From: Macrosoma leucophasiata
Lineage: Eukaryota; Arthropoda; Insecta; Lepidoptera; Hedylidae
Assembly (NCBI GenBank): GCA_036365455.1
Contig: JAWQUS010000002.1
Coordinates: 6,200,001-6,264,000 of the forward strand
DNA: 64,000 nucleotides
Direction of reading: 5' to 3'
Positions within the stretch are counted from its first letter, which is position 1. Every line of letters starts with the position of its first letter. A program made the translations under genes and the position numbers. Shown here piece after piece: positions 20,966 through 32,033 of this stretch. Under the pieces are notes generated by a model. It was not told the origin of the DNA. It ran no database searches and saw nothing but the letters and a program-made list of their open reading frames with translations.

Positions 20966-21324
20966 AATGTAAAATGTTTAGTAATCAATGTAAAATGCAA
21001 ATGCGTTGCCACCTCTGAGGCCTAAGTTGTTATATCTCTGTGATAATTATTAACGGGCCATAGTTTTTTAAATTATACTGCAAAACTGCTTATTTCTTAC
21101 TTTTATTGTCATAAAAAGAGTGTGTGTACTTTTATACGCACGTTAGAAGTTATAATTCTTTAGCGTAACAATCCAATATACCAGAAATAAAACACAACGA
21201 CAAAAAAAGTTTAGCAACTAACTTCAGACTGTTGCTTTTATCTCTCGGTGTGTGCGCGCATCGAAAAAATTCACTCTCATCATTTTTTCCCAATCGCGCC
21301 AAAAGAAGTATTATTATATTTTTT

Positions 21325-21600
21325 TATGTTATGAAAGTGGCAAACAAGCTTGCAGTTTACATTGATGTTAAGTGATGACTGCAGCCTATAGACACCCAAA
21401 GACCAAGGTCAAAATGCAGATGCGTTACCACTCCTGAGGCCTAAGGTGTTATGCCTCTTTGCCAGGAAATTACAGGGCCGTACATTACCACCTGACCGGA
21501 ACACGATAGTACTGAACACTACCATTAAGCGGCAAGTTTATAGGTAATGTGGTGGTGTCTACGCCCGCGAGCTCCGTCACTGGAGCTCTACCACCAGTGG
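21325..21600 (-). repeat. SINE-A copy (antisense)
   Basis: Near full length, from the T-run at 21325 to CTGGAGCTCTACCACCAGT. Confidence 0.75.
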
Positions 21601-21801
21601 AAATATAAAAGAATACTCAGTCAAAAGGTAACAAACATCCAAAGGAGTTTAACAATTTGAATTTTAAAAATATACGGCACTAAACTTTCCTGAATCAAAA
21701 CTTTGGACTTACCAATAACACAAAGTAACTCACTCAAATCTTTTTCGAAGAAGTTAAACCTTTTTCACATAATTTCGGTTTCTGATGAAATATGTAGATA
21801 T

Positions 21802-22563
21802 CAGGGATGTTAAGGTTATCCGTAACTGTAACTGTCGGATATCTGATATAAAAATTATCCGTAACCGAAACCGAAATAAGAGCTTCGGATATTATCGGAT
21901 AGAGGCAGAGCCTAATTGACACACGTTATGACAAGTTGTTTTAATAATATTTGTTTACTTCTGTTGTCATCTTATCATGCTAACTAACTGTGAGCAATTT
22001 TACATTCACGATTTTTTTTTCATTTGAAATTCCTTAAGAATCGAAATCGAAAATCGTTCCTTAATTTGTAACCGAAATTATCCAAATCTAACGAATAATA
22101 ATAATAATAAATAATAATGTCAACCCATTATACGTCCCACTGCTGGGCATGAGTCTCTCCCCTTTTTGGGAGAAGGCCTGGAGCTTACTCCACCACGCTG
22201 CTCCAATGCAGATTCGTGGAGGAGGGTGGGTTAGTGGCTAACCCGCTGTCGGATGTTTTCAAACCGCCCATAAGGTCTCCGACAAGGTTTAACGACTGCT
22301 ATCTATCGACAGCAACCGGGACCGAGGGCTTAACGTGCCCTCCGAAGCACGGAAACGCGCATTTAATTTGCCACTAGCGGTCACCCATCACACTACCCGA
22401 CCGCGCCCGTAGTGCTTAACCGAGAAGATCGCTTACGATCTCCACCAACCGCGAGGCCATGCGCGCTTCAAACTGGGGGGAAACTAACGAATAATCCGAA
22501 TAACAATCATTCCTGTATCCGTATCCAAATTGTATACGAAATTTTGTATCCATAACATCCCTG
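21802..22563. mobile_element. hAT-type MITE with nested 5S-derived SINE
   Basis: Terminal repeats CAGGGATGTTAAGG (left) and, reversed, CAGGGATGTTATGG (right). The 8-bp target duplication GTAGATAT at 21794-21801 and 22564-22571 is exact, which is diagnostic of hAT-group insertion. Interior rich in TATCCGTAAC-like repeats and without coding capacity. Split by the SINE at 22100-22483; without it the MITE is about 370 bp. Confidence 0.8.
22100..22483 (-). mobile_element. 5S-rRNA-derived SINE (SINE3 type), copy 1
   Basis: On the minus strand the head region (about 22460-22372) contains GGTTAAGCACTACGGGCGCG and GTGTGATGGGTGACCGC, which follow the order and spacing of the 5S rRNA internal promoter region (known 5S: TTAAGC-...-GGGCG-GGT...GATGGGTGACCGC). 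The 3' end reads CCCAGCAGTGGGACGTATAA, then an (ATT)n tail. Flanked by CTAACGAATAAT at 22088-22099 and 22484-22495. A second copy is at 43368-43743. The 5S origin is my inference from the motif match. Confidence 0.7.
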
Positions 22564-22571
22564 GTAGATAT

Positions 22572-23560
22572 GAAACGTGGGATTATCTCGAGTAATCAAA
22601 AACACCTGTTCCCTGTTCCACGGCCCATGGCTATGGTAATACTGTTTATGTATACCAAATCTCGAACACACAGATGTACAGTGGGTGAGGAAGAGGCGGT
22701 AGTGGGTTTGAATATTTGAATAAGCGAATTTTCCGTGTCGGTGGTGGGTAGTATATGAAAATACGGTTATTCGGTGGTTTATTTAACGTTCAATTAAGAT
22801 GAAACTTTGAATTGAATTTCTTGTTTTTAAAGTTTTTTGTGAAAGGTGAAAGTTAAACGTAATGCTTAAATGGCAAGTAGGTATACGGTGTGTGAAAAAC
22901 AGTGTGTCCGATTAGGCTGGAGCGCCTTCTGCGCTCGCCGGCCGAGATTGCCCGGTGAAGTTGACTACATATGTATAAAACCATCCCTAAAAAAAGATGT
23001 CCGAGCACTTGTGGATATATTTTTCATTCCTTAAGGATACGAGGAAAAATGATGTGAAAAATCCACTACGCAAAACAAATAGTTATATAGTTATAATTTT
23101 TTGAGCGCCGAAAATTTTAGTAAAATAGTTTTTTACTATTTATTTAGCCGTCTTTATAAAATAGTTTTTAAGTTTTATTATGTATTTCCGGGGATTTTAA
23201 TCTATTATTCTCTCTTTATTGATAATTTTCCTGTTAATATCCAACACAAAATTTTCAAATTCGGTCCAGGCGATCCTTAATTTCATACTAATCAATGCAT
23301 TAAGTGCTGAATTTTAATGTGAATACAAAGATTGTATGTAGAATGTATGTAGGAAAATAAACATTAGTCGCATTTCCCTCAGAGCCATTAGCTGAATTTG
23401 GACCTACATGCATTAAAGTGTTGTACAGTCTAAATGAAATTCACAAACGCTTTATTGGTACATAAAAGCTCGCTGAATTTTTTAAGGTTAGTATATTGAG
23501 ATATTTATAAGTGAAATAGATATATATTTTATACTGATTTTAGGGTTCCGTGCCTAACGT
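22572..23560. other. no gene recognised
   Basis: AT-rich, without clear open frames or repeats that I can name. Confidence 0.5.
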
Positions 23561-23564
23561 AGTA

Positions 23565-23885
23565 TTATTACATATTCTCTGTCCTTAAAAGGCTATGCCT
23601 TAAGGCACGACACGGTATTCAGGGTCCGGCAGAAAGGGTGGGAGTGGCCCCGCGCCGGGTTGCCTCTTATTACACTATCCCGTCGACAGCGCCATAACTC
23701 AATCACAGTACAAATACACGGGCCGGTCGCCCTAATTAGGGCCCTAACTCCCTAAATGTTATTACACTACCCTGATCCTTGCTATCGTACCCTGATAACA
23801 CCGTGCCGTGTTATTACACGGCACGGTATTCAGACTTATTAGGACTTATTAGTCCTAGTCAGAGAATATGTAATATTAATATAAA
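23565..23885. mobile_element. MITE with TTACATATTCTCTG ends
   Basis: Ends TATTATTACATATTCTCTG (23571) and its reverse complement at about 23862-23880. Interior GC-rich, with GGCACGACACGGTATTCAG mirrored by ACACGGCACGGTATTCAGAC. A fragment of one end recurs near 35380. No coding capacity. Confidence 0.6.
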
Positions 23886-24019
23886 TGATACGTAATGCCT
23901 CAGTCTAGGATCACTGCTCTGTCCTCTTTCTGTCTGTTCGTCTGTCAAACTAATAGTAGGCGAGCCGAACCTAGGTCGACCTTTACCCATCTGTTTACCG
24001 AATGAAACATTATTTCTAT

Positions 24020-24345
24020 CTAATTTCATACATAAGCAAACACGGATCCCACCGCAGAATCATTTTGTTCATCCAGATATGCTGCAAACCTAATTTTTAT
24101 GCATATTTCTAATAGGTTTACAGAATATAATAATATATCCACTAGGTTGCCAATCAGAGATAATGGTGTAAAATCCTTTATCTCTGGTTCTTTTGGGATT
24201 TTTCCATTTTCTGGTAATTTCCAAGTACCTCGAAGTGTGTTAATGTGCCCGGAGATGTCAACAGGCTCGCCACCTGTTTCAAAAACGTAACCGGCGAATT
24301 GTGGGTGTTTGCATGTATGCATGAATGCATGCATTTACCTCTGCC
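24020..24345 (-). repeat. repeats R1 and R2 joined
   Basis: 24030-24150 is an antisense R1 copy (see 3118). 24150-24345 is an antisense copy of R2, whose sense copy at 42030-42290 reads GCCGGTTACGTTTTTG ... GTGGCGAGCCTGTTG ... GAGATAAAGGATTTTAAACC. Small frames here come from R2. Confidence 0.6.
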
Positions 24346-24544
24346 TACCCCTTCGGAGATTACAGTCGTGAAGTTAGGATATTTTTTTTATATTCCAGTA
24401 TTTGAATACACTTGTACCTACTATAAATTATCTTTTCTCTGGCCGTCAACAAACAGTAAAGTCGGGTAGCGAAATTATATTAAGTCCGGCTAACTTCAGG
24501 ACTAAGCTAATACTCGGGTATAAGCCAATCCAAGTTTGCGCAAA

Positions 24545-24643
24545 GTTACCGTATCAGTTGAAGTAGTGGACGTTTATAACGAGACGAATTTAACGACGGT
24601 AGTGGAAAAACTTCAAGTGGCATTCGATCAACTTACAAAAAAG
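24545..24643 (+). other. possible host or relic exon
   Basis: 33 in-frame codons of balanced composition, VTVSVEVVDVYNETNLTTVV then EKLQVAFDQLTKK, ending on a codon boundary at donor-like AAG|GTAAAA. An in-frame TAA at 24521 limits the upstream side; acceptor-like AATCCAAG lies at 24527-24534. I do not recognise the protein. It resembles none of the transposon proteins here, which is why I list it. Confidence 0.3.
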
Positions 24644-24654
24644 GTAAAATATTA

Positions 24655-25185
24655 AAGTGATAAGCTCGAGGCCTAAACGATCTCTCATCTTTTTTTACTA
24701 ACTAAAACAAATTGTCCGTGTTGAAGAACTAAGTACCTTTATCACTTAACAAAGTCTATGCTTCGTTAACTTTACTTTGTATTTTATTTACTAAGTGGCC
24801 TCCTACATAAATTATATGTTATCTTTTTATCTTTCATCAAAATTATCGTATAAAGTCAATCCTGACTTCTAGCCCGAAGGCGTAGTTTTTCAACAATTTT
24901 GGGATGCGAAACGTACGCCTCGATAACAATGTGTGTGATCGGTGATTAGTTTTATGAGAACAAGATGTATAGTATTAGTTTAAGATTGTATTTTTATATT
25001 TTCATGCAACTACGGACTTCAGTCGTTCCCTGTACCCGGTCCGTAGTTGGATGAAATAAGTTTTTCAAACGTTCACGGTGTCGCATGTCGCTACATGTTT
25101 ATTGTATTTGATATGATGGGCTCTAGTGCCTCAAAATAAATTATTAAATAAAAAATAGCGTGGCTGCTCACAATTTTAATATTAT
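24655..25185. other. no feature recognised
   Basis: AT-rich, with an imperfect inverted pair CAACTACGGACTTCAG / GGTCCGTAGTTGG near 25010-25050. Confidence 0.4.
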
Positions 25186-25189
25186 CATC

Positions 25190-25310
25190 GATACAATATG
25201 TCCTAATAGGTTAGGATCGCACTGCAGATTCATTTCGTTCATTCAGATATGCTGCAAACCTAATTTTTACGTATATTTACAATCTAGAGAATATATATCC
25301 ACTAGGTTGC
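25190..25310 (-). repeat. repeat R1 copy
   Basis: Antisense copy with TCCACTAGGTTGCCTATCAA at its edge. Confidence 0.55.
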
Positions 25311-25644
25311 CTATCAACATTTGGCCGCAAGTATTTTTAATTAAATTATTTTATCTTTAACAGCCAGTAACTCTTATTTGCGGCCGATTTGATTTGGCTC
25401 TCGTATAAAATTATAATGAGAAAAAAAAATAGCTTTAATTTGATATATAAATAATACATGTACGTTATGGCTGTAAAAAGTTATCGGGGCGGAACGAAAA
25501 TATATAGGGGTGGCCAAGTGCGCAACGGCAACCGTGATTTTTCAGAGTCGTTATACATATTGCCGTGAAGTAGACGATATTTTATAGAAAAAACAGTTAA
25601 GAAAAATTAGTTCCCAAAAAAAACACTTGTGGCCAAATTTTGAT

Positions 25645-25762
25645 AGGCTACCTAGTGGATATATATTTTCTAGATTATAAATATGTGTAAAAATTAAGTT
25701 TGCAGCATATCTGGATGAACGAAATGATTCTGCAGTGGGATCTTAACCTAGAATCCACTAAA
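25645..25762 (+). repeat. repeat R1 copy
   Basis: Sense copy beginning GGCTACCTAGTGGATATATA and ending TGCAGTGGGATCTTAACCTA. Lies 340 bp from the opposite-facing copy at 25190. Confidence 0.6.
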
Positions 25763-26192
25763 CATTATCCGAAAACCAGAGAACCTAATCGAATGCGGAG
25801 TGCTAATGTGAATTGATACCATTACTGATTGCCATACATAAAATAACACGCCAATATAGCTTTAGTATCAATATAGATTGAACCCAAATTGTTATTGAGT
25901 GTTTGTTATAGAGATATATAATGTGTATGTTATAAACACACAGAACGATTGTCCATAATCGATTTATTTATTTAAGCCGATGTCTCGCGTACACTGACTG
26001 TGTGCTTTGCACTGCAAGTTCAACATTTTGGCGAGCCCAAACCAAAATAATGATTGGAGGTTGATTATTGAATGTCAGTCGTATTGATATTGTAACAGAT
26101 GAGTTTGTAGACACTTTTGAAAATGACATATTAAAGTTGAATTGCGAATCAAAACATGCAGGTAAATATGATATGGTTTTATTTATCTAGAC

Positions 26193-27770
26193 CAGTGGTT
26201 CTCAAACTTTTTAAATGATGGAACCCTTTTGGGATTCAAAATACTTGATGGAACCCTACAATAAAACAATTGTTTTTATATGTGTATTTTTTTTATCAGC
26301 ATAATAAAAGTACAATGTAACAGTTACTAATTATTATTTACTTCACCACTTAGCAAGGACAATAATAGAAAACATTTAAAAAGAAAAAATCTAACTAGTG
26401 GGAGGTATGAAACTGTTTTTTATTTTTCATCAATTGGTTGATATCAGGTTTGATGGAAGAAAGTTGGAGTCTCATATCAGCTTCGGCGTCCAGTCTATTG
26501 CGATATGTTGTTTTCGTGGCTGCGTAGGCAGAGAATCCTGTTTCGCACAAATATGTAGTTGGGAACGGGAGAAGAATATCCAGAGCCATTTGGCCAAGCA
26601 TTGATTATTCATCTTGGATTCTGTACCAAAAATCATTGAGAGGCGTCGTTTTGAACAGTGACTCCATCTGATGACATTTCTAAAAGAGATTCATATATCT
26701 TGTTTGACATGTTTTCAGGCTTTTCCAAGTTGGGTAAAAAAGGATTATGAATCCATGAATTCACTTTAATTTTTGTATTGTGTTCTTCGGAAAAAAAAAT
26801 CTCAAAAGATGCGCGCATCGAACTGAGATATTGGACCAATTCTTCAAACACATCATCTTCAAACATTTCTGAGTCGTTTTCGCTAACAAACTCACTGAGT
26901 AACGTAAAGCTTTCTATTTCTTTCTTACCAATGCAAATGATCCAAAAATCTAATTTTCTTTTAAAAGCAGTTATTTTATTATAGGCATGAAACACTGATG
27001 TCTGTTTACCTTGCAACGATAAATTCAATTCGTTAAGTTTTTCAAAGATATGCGCCATAAAAGACAATCGGAACAACCAAGTTTTATCATACAAACGGTC
27101 CTTCAAATTAAAAGAAGTATCTGCTGAAAGAAACATTTGTAACTCGGCTCTAAGTTCAAATAGCCTTTTTAAAATTTTACCCCGAGACAGCCATCGCACT
27201 TCTGTATGGAGCAGCAGTGTTTTATGTTTGCTGCCATAATCCTCACACAATAATGAGAACAATCGGGATTGTAGTGGTCGTGATTTGATAAAATTAATTA
27301 TTTTTACCGCTTCATCCATAACTAATTTTAGATTTGACGGCATTTGTTTCATCGCAAGTGCTTGTCTATGCAGAATACAATGACTGGAACTACAATTAGG
27401 CGCTTTAATTTTCATTCGTGACACTGCTCCTGCTGTTTTACCTGTCATCGCTTTGACCCCATCTGTACAAATGTCAATGCAATTGTTCCAACTGAGATTA
27501 TTTTCTTCAAAAAATATATTAATTTTATTAAAAATTTCTTCCCCGGTAGTGTTTGTAAGCAGCGATGAACACCTATGCATGTCTTATTCAAAAGAACTTT
27601 TATATGCATATCTCACAATAACCAGCAGTATAGCCAAACCAGCGACATCAGTCGACTCGTCCATTTGCAAGGCGAAACGTGTATTTTGTAGACGTGTAAC
27701 TAGTTCTTGTTTGACGAAACTTGGCAGATCATGGATTTTTATTTGTATTGTAGCAAGGCATTGGTCTAGA
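26193..27770 (-). mobile_element. hAT transposon relic (Charlie/Buster-like)
   Basis: The left end begins CAGTGGTTCTCAAACTTTTT, the characteristic hAT terminal motif. The minus-strand transposase is coherent but broken (see 26395-27770). The right side stops abruptly at a palindrome centred on 27771, without the partner terminal repeat and without the N-terminal BED finger, so about a third of the gene is missing. TCTAGACC occurs at 26186-26193 and 27772-27779. Confidence 0.75.
26395..27770 (-). pseudogene. hAT transposase (ZBED5/SCAND3-like), broken
   Basis: Minus strand from 27770: IHDLPSFVKQELVTRLQNTR, then FALQMDESTDVAGLAILLVI (catalytic Asp region), an in-frame TAA, then a 315-codon block (27580-26633) with CTDGVKAMTGKTAGAVSRMK, HCILHRQALAMKQMP and EVRWLSRGKILKRLFELR. 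A frameshift near 26630 and one more stop separate it from the C-terminal dimerisation segment at 26601-26395, which reads FPTTYLCETGFSAYAATKTT then YRNRLDAEADMRLQLSSI. The order is that of hAT transposases related to vertebrate ZBED5/SCAND3 genes. At least two stops and one frameshift make it inactive. Confidence 0.8.
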
Positions 27771-27801
27771 TTCTAGACCAATGCCTTGCCACAATACAAA
27801 C
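27741..27801. repeat. palindromic breakpoint
   Basis: Arms of 30 bp (27741-27770 and 27772-27801) with GCAAGGCATTGGTCTAGA / TCTAGACCAATGCCTTGC at the centre and one or two mismatches outside. It marks the truncated end of the hAT relic. Confidence 0.75.
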
Positions 27802-27838
27802 AATAAAAAACACGTTTACAAGCCCATACTAGGAATAA

Positions 27839-27945
27839 ATGTCGTGGGTGCCGTTATACACACAACACACACACACACACACACACACAAACACCAAACA
27901 CCCAGACCCAATAGAATGTGTGTGTGTGTGTGTGTGTGAAACTGC
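27839..27945. repeat. SINE tail with (CA)n/(TG)n hairpin
   Basis: GTCGTGGGTGCCGTTATACA then a CA run, ACACCCAGACCCAATAGA and a TG run. The first part matches the tail of the tRNA-derived SINE at 34080-34690. The opposed CA and TG runs can pair. Confidence 0.55.
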
Positions 27946-28142
27946 ATACGTTTTGCATAGTATAATATCTAATTTATATACTTATCTTTTATTTTATCAA
28001 GAATATAGAATTCTCAACATATTTTCAATTCCTTCGTAATCGAATATTTTAAGCCATGTTAAAATTATCTTTTTAAATTCATTGTTATCATTCTTTTTTT
28101 TTTCCTTCTGTGACATACGCTTTTAGTAATTTATAATAGACT

Positions 28143-28500
28143 AGCTGACCCGGCAAAGTTCGTATTGCCTCGCAATGAAATAATGTGTCAAAGGTTTGAT
28201 AGATACGGACTATTTGTATGGACCAATGAAATTGATGTTATCGACCCGACATGAAGCTGATCTGGGCTCCCATTTGGTACAGCCGTGAGACTTAATCTCT
28301 TTTTTTGTTAACTTTTACTGCGTTTTTTTTTTCGTGTTCGATTGTTTGTAACCTAATAATTTTGTGTCTCTGTGCTGTCCAAATAAATGTTTTCTTTCTT
28401 TGTTTCTTTCTTAAATTGTGGTTTTTACTATTTCCCTTCAATTTCTTCATATTTTCTTACCTTTTAAACCTTCCCTGGACTGCTTTAGAGAGGGGGAAAT
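28143..28500 (+). repeat. 'CTAGCTGACCCGGCAAA' family repeat
   Basis: Starts CTAGCTGACCCGGCAAAGTT and TCGTATTGCC. Interrupted near 28250-28420 by unrelated T-rich DNA, then resumes at TTTCCCTTCAATTTCTTCAT. The 115-codon frame at 28305-28652 is mostly low-complexity T-rich sequence and repeat. Confidence 0.6.
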
Positions 28501-28679
28501 TATCACATTTGGCTATTTGCTTGGCTATTTTCTTTGATAACTTCCAATTCTTTAACTTTAAAGATAGATATTCTGTAACTTTAAAGATAAAATACTTCGC
28601 AGTAAACCCTTTTTTTTTTCGTATGTCACACTTTGCAAAAGTTTTAAATTAATTTATAACACCAAAGGAGATTGCCTAC

Positions 28680-30060
28680 GGATGGTATCACTAAATCTAA
28701 GTCGTGTCACTACTTTATGAAATCAGTAATTCCTATTGTTAATTAAAACAATGTTTGTAAATATTACAAAATAACAAATTCTCCGGATGAAAACTGATCA
28801 AAATAAGAGACGTTGTCATGAACATTTATTTGGTCGCCATCTTTGACAATTGTCAAACATTACTAAAATACGATTAGTGATGGGTGAAGTAATCGATAAG
28901 ATTAGTTGAGATTCGTTTATTACCGTAATATGATTTATAAGCAATTGATGATGAAATCCAATAATTAACTTTTTGAGGACGATTTTGATTGATATTTTTA
29001 TTGTACTGTTATTACTATATTTAAGGCAATTAATTAAAAATAATATATTTAATAATTAATCTTGTTTCCCAGACAGTAAGTCAACTCTTTTCGTTTTACA
29101 CTTCATAATACTTCCGATACAAAAAAATATTAATGTAACTGCGTGTCTAAAATTGATTCATTGCTTAAGATTGATAAAAAAATCGCCTTACTTAGCCCAA
29201 TTCACTTCAAAAGAAATCGATATCCAAATTGAACGAATTGATTATTTATTAAATCATGACGTTTTGAATTTTTTTTTTAAGTCAATCTTGGGTCTTATGA
29301 ATGCATCCCTATATATTTTTTAGGTATAATTCGTTCAAATTATCTACCGACTACGGCTGGTTATTTCGTCAGACAACAGTAAACAATAAAAAGAAACTAA
29401 TACTGCACAGCCAGTTTAGGTTTGTGGTCGCTGGGTTCTTAAAACAGTCAGATTTAAAAAAATAATCGAAGCGAAATAGCATTCAAGATCGATCTGTAGA
29501 TCAATTAATCGATTTCAGATCAACATGCTTAATCGATTATTCGATAAATCAATCTCAGTTTTACTCGTTCACTCGGTGCATATTGTAAATAATGTTGTAG
29601 ATGTCAAAAAACTAACAAAATTGATTGTCTGTCAGGTATGCTAAAATTCATATTATTATTAGTGGTTCTGCTCATTCAGCAAATTGATCATAAGTGTTTG
29701 TGTTTACTAAATTTTGTACACCTAAAAATATTGTGTCATAGGAAGGAACTAGTGTCTAAGATACAGGCTCGGCCTAGTTTGGGTGCTTGTGATCGTTAAA
29801 AGTGAACTGTTTTTTTACAGAAAAAAACAGCTAAAAACTGTAAGTACCTAATATCTATGCCGAAATGTTACAGAAAAACGTAAATAAGCACTTAACGGCT
29901 TGTTAGCAATTTCGAAAATTCCAATTTCAATGGCCTTTCATTACCATATTGTTGTTGAATACTGAGAATTATATTTTTTTTTATATGTAATTAAAAAAGT
30001 ACTCAAATCAAACTAAAACTTAGGCTAAATTACAATACGACACAAAAGATTTGATAGCGA
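28680..30060. other. no gene recognised; ATCGAT-rich
   Basis: AT-rich. The words ATCGAT and AATCGA recur often between 28890 and 29560. No open frame with recognisable motifs. Confidence 0.45.
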
Positions 30061-30066
30061 TACTTA

Positions 30067-30204
30067 TGGTGAGATTCACAGACCGCACTACGACTTTACT
30101 TTGAGCAAAGTATGCTTAGAAATGTCAGAAATGTATGGGTTTTGACAGTTCGAAGCGTACTTTGCTCGAAAGTAAAGTCGTAGTGCGGTCTGTGAATCTC
30201 GCCC
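30067..30204. mobile_element. MITE M2, complete, TTA target duplication
   Basis: 138 bp. Inverted ends of about 45 bp: GGTGAGATTCACAGACCGCA (left) and, reversed, GGGCGAGATTCACAGACCGC (right). TTA at 30064-30066 and 30205-30207. The 3-bp TTA/TAA duplication points to PIF/Harbinger mobilisation. Confidence 0.8.
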
Positions 30205-30479
30205 TTAGTTCCATGGTCACTTGGCGTTGGCGTATCAACTCAGTTGATTTCTAGTAAATTACCTGTGACAATCGGACAGACAAATAGACACGAGTGATCC
30301 TATAAAAGTTCCGTTTTAAGTTTTGAGATAGGTAGGTACGACGCCCTAAAATAACACAGGAATTTATTTCGCATGCTTTGCACATTGAAATATACGCAAG
30401 CAAATAAGCATTAGGTAAAATTGCAATGACGCAATGACTATTTACATTGTACCACAAATTTAGCGAAATTTAGCGGATT

Positions 30480-30680
30480 ACGATGCCCACTAGAACATGT
30501 CAACAGCGTATCATACCGTATCGCATCGGCACTGGCGACAATTCTTGACGCGACGTTATCGGTCGGTGACGGAACGGTCTAGTGGGCATGGTCTGATACT
30601 TTTCAATACAAAGAATATTTTTTCGCCTGACACGCTCCTAGCACGGTTATAGTATGATACGGTGTAGTGGGCAGAAACCT
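30480..30680. mobile_element. MITE M3, likely TTA target duplication
   Basis: TGCCCACTAGA near 30484 and TAGTGGGCAG near 30666 are inverted, as are GTATCATACCGTATCG and GTATGATACGG further in. TTA occurs just outside both ends; the left end seems to have lost about three bases. Confidence 0.6.
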
Positions 30681-30689
30681 TAGTGGTAA

Positions 30690-31037
30690 AATTAATGTCA
30701 TACCTTAACATCTGGCAGTACCTATAGGCCACCGATGTGTTTGTTCTAGAAGTTTAGGTAATTTACGCTAACTCAGCCACCGCGCGCAACAATGACTGCC
30801 AAACGGAACAAAAGAAAAATAATTGTACGGCACCCGGTGAACGCGAATCCGACTCGCATTTGATCGGTTTTTTTAAAAACCTTTTTATAATCGAGAAAAA
30901 CTAAAGGGTTAAAAACGGAAAAAGTTTTAAAACGTGCTTCATTATTTATCTCAAAGAGCCCTTAGGATAATCCCTCAACTGTGAGAACAAAAGAAAATTT
31001 TGGTAATCCACTGAATTTAAGTTTCTTATAAACTGTA
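30690..31037. other. no feature recognised
   Basis: Mixed composition, with no repeat or frame that I can name. Confidence 0.4.
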
Positions 31038-31190
31038 TCATCTAATATATAAAATTCTCGTGTCACAGTTTTCGTTGCCATACTCCTCCGAAACGGCTTG
31101 ACCGATTTTGATGAAATTTTTTGTGCTTATCCGGTATCTATGAGAATCGGCCAACATCTATTTTTCATAACATTTTTGGTCTTTTTTTTT
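31038..31190 (+). repeat. Helitron-like or related interspersed repeat fragment
   Basis: Contains TATAAAATTCTCGTGTCACA, CATACTCCTCCGAAACGGCT and GAGAATCGGCCAACATCTAT, a sequence set often seen at ends of non-autonomous elements in Lepidoptera. The Helitron label is from memory and not tested. Confidence 0.4.
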
Positions 31191-31311
31191 TTCGGGCGAT
31201 ACTAATTTTCCCGTACAGCTAGTCTACTTATAAAATTTTCCTTTCCAGCTCGACTTAAATCTAATTCAATAGGTTTATGACAATAGGCTACTACTACTAC
31301 TATCCGAAACA

Positions 31312-31490
31312 TGGACACTGAAGAGGAAGCAAAAGGCAAGAATAGACGCATTTGAAATATGGTGCTGGAGAAAAATGCTGGGCATCCCATGGACTGCTCG
31401 TCGTACCAACGTCTCTGTCCTCGAGGAACTGCAGGTTGTGATTCGCCTCTTGACTATCTGTCTGCGGAGATCACTTTCTTTTTTTGGTTC
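31312..31490 (+). pseudogene. LINE reverse transcriptase C-terminal fragment (RTE/BovB-like)
   Basis: Frame reads WTLKRKQKARIDAFEIWCWR, then KMLGIPWTARRTNVSVLEEL and LRRSLSFFG. This is the block after the RT core in RTE-type proteins ('AFE-WCWR-ML-IPWTARRTN-S-L'). It breaks off at SFFG where the GHVARR motif would follow, and a piece like an RTE 3' UTR (CCCCTTCGGGAATTACAGGC) lies at 31537. Confidence 0.7.
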
Positions 31491-31599
31491 ACGTGGCCCG
31501 ACGTTATGCTGGGAACCTGGAAAAGCTAATCCTAACCCCTTCGGGAATTACAGGCGTGAAGTTACATTACGTTTTCCAAATATGCACGTATAACAAAAA

Positions 31600-32033
31600 A
31601 AAGTGAATGATTATCAAGATTTTACAAACATTATCTTTAATCGCACCGCAAGCCTTTTATTGAATCGTAAGCACAAAAACCACTTATTCGTTCCTTTTCC
31701 GATGGCAAATAAAAGCATCATTTCAATGGGAACATCCGACGACAAATTAAATTTGGCACAGCCGGCGGTGTATGTTGACTCGTGTAAATTTCCATTATGC
31801 AAATTCCGGACACAGACGATAGATGTACAGTTTCCAGTTTTGCTGTTATTATTTCATTGCGCTGCCTCTGTAGATTTACATTCACTTGAGATGTGACGGC
31901 AAAATCGGATTGCAGAGCAGCGTAGTCAAATGACTGTGATTCCGCAATATTTTAATTTCTGAAGTGTAAACTTCTTAGGCGCCTCGCACATTTGTAATGG
32001 GTAAAAAATGTTAATTGGAATGCTAAAAATGTA
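31600..32033. other. no gene recognised
   Basis: A 97-codon frame at 31603-31896 has no recognisable domain and is balanced by an antisense frame over the same bases. Confidence 0.35.

Noticed and set aside
22372..22460. 5S rRNA gene
   Set aside because: Only the internal promoter part matches and it sits in a 380-bp unit with a LINE-type tail and a target duplication.
28305..28652. 115-codon membrane-protein-like frame
   Set aside because: Phe/Leu-rich because of T-runs, and its centre is an interspersed repeat.
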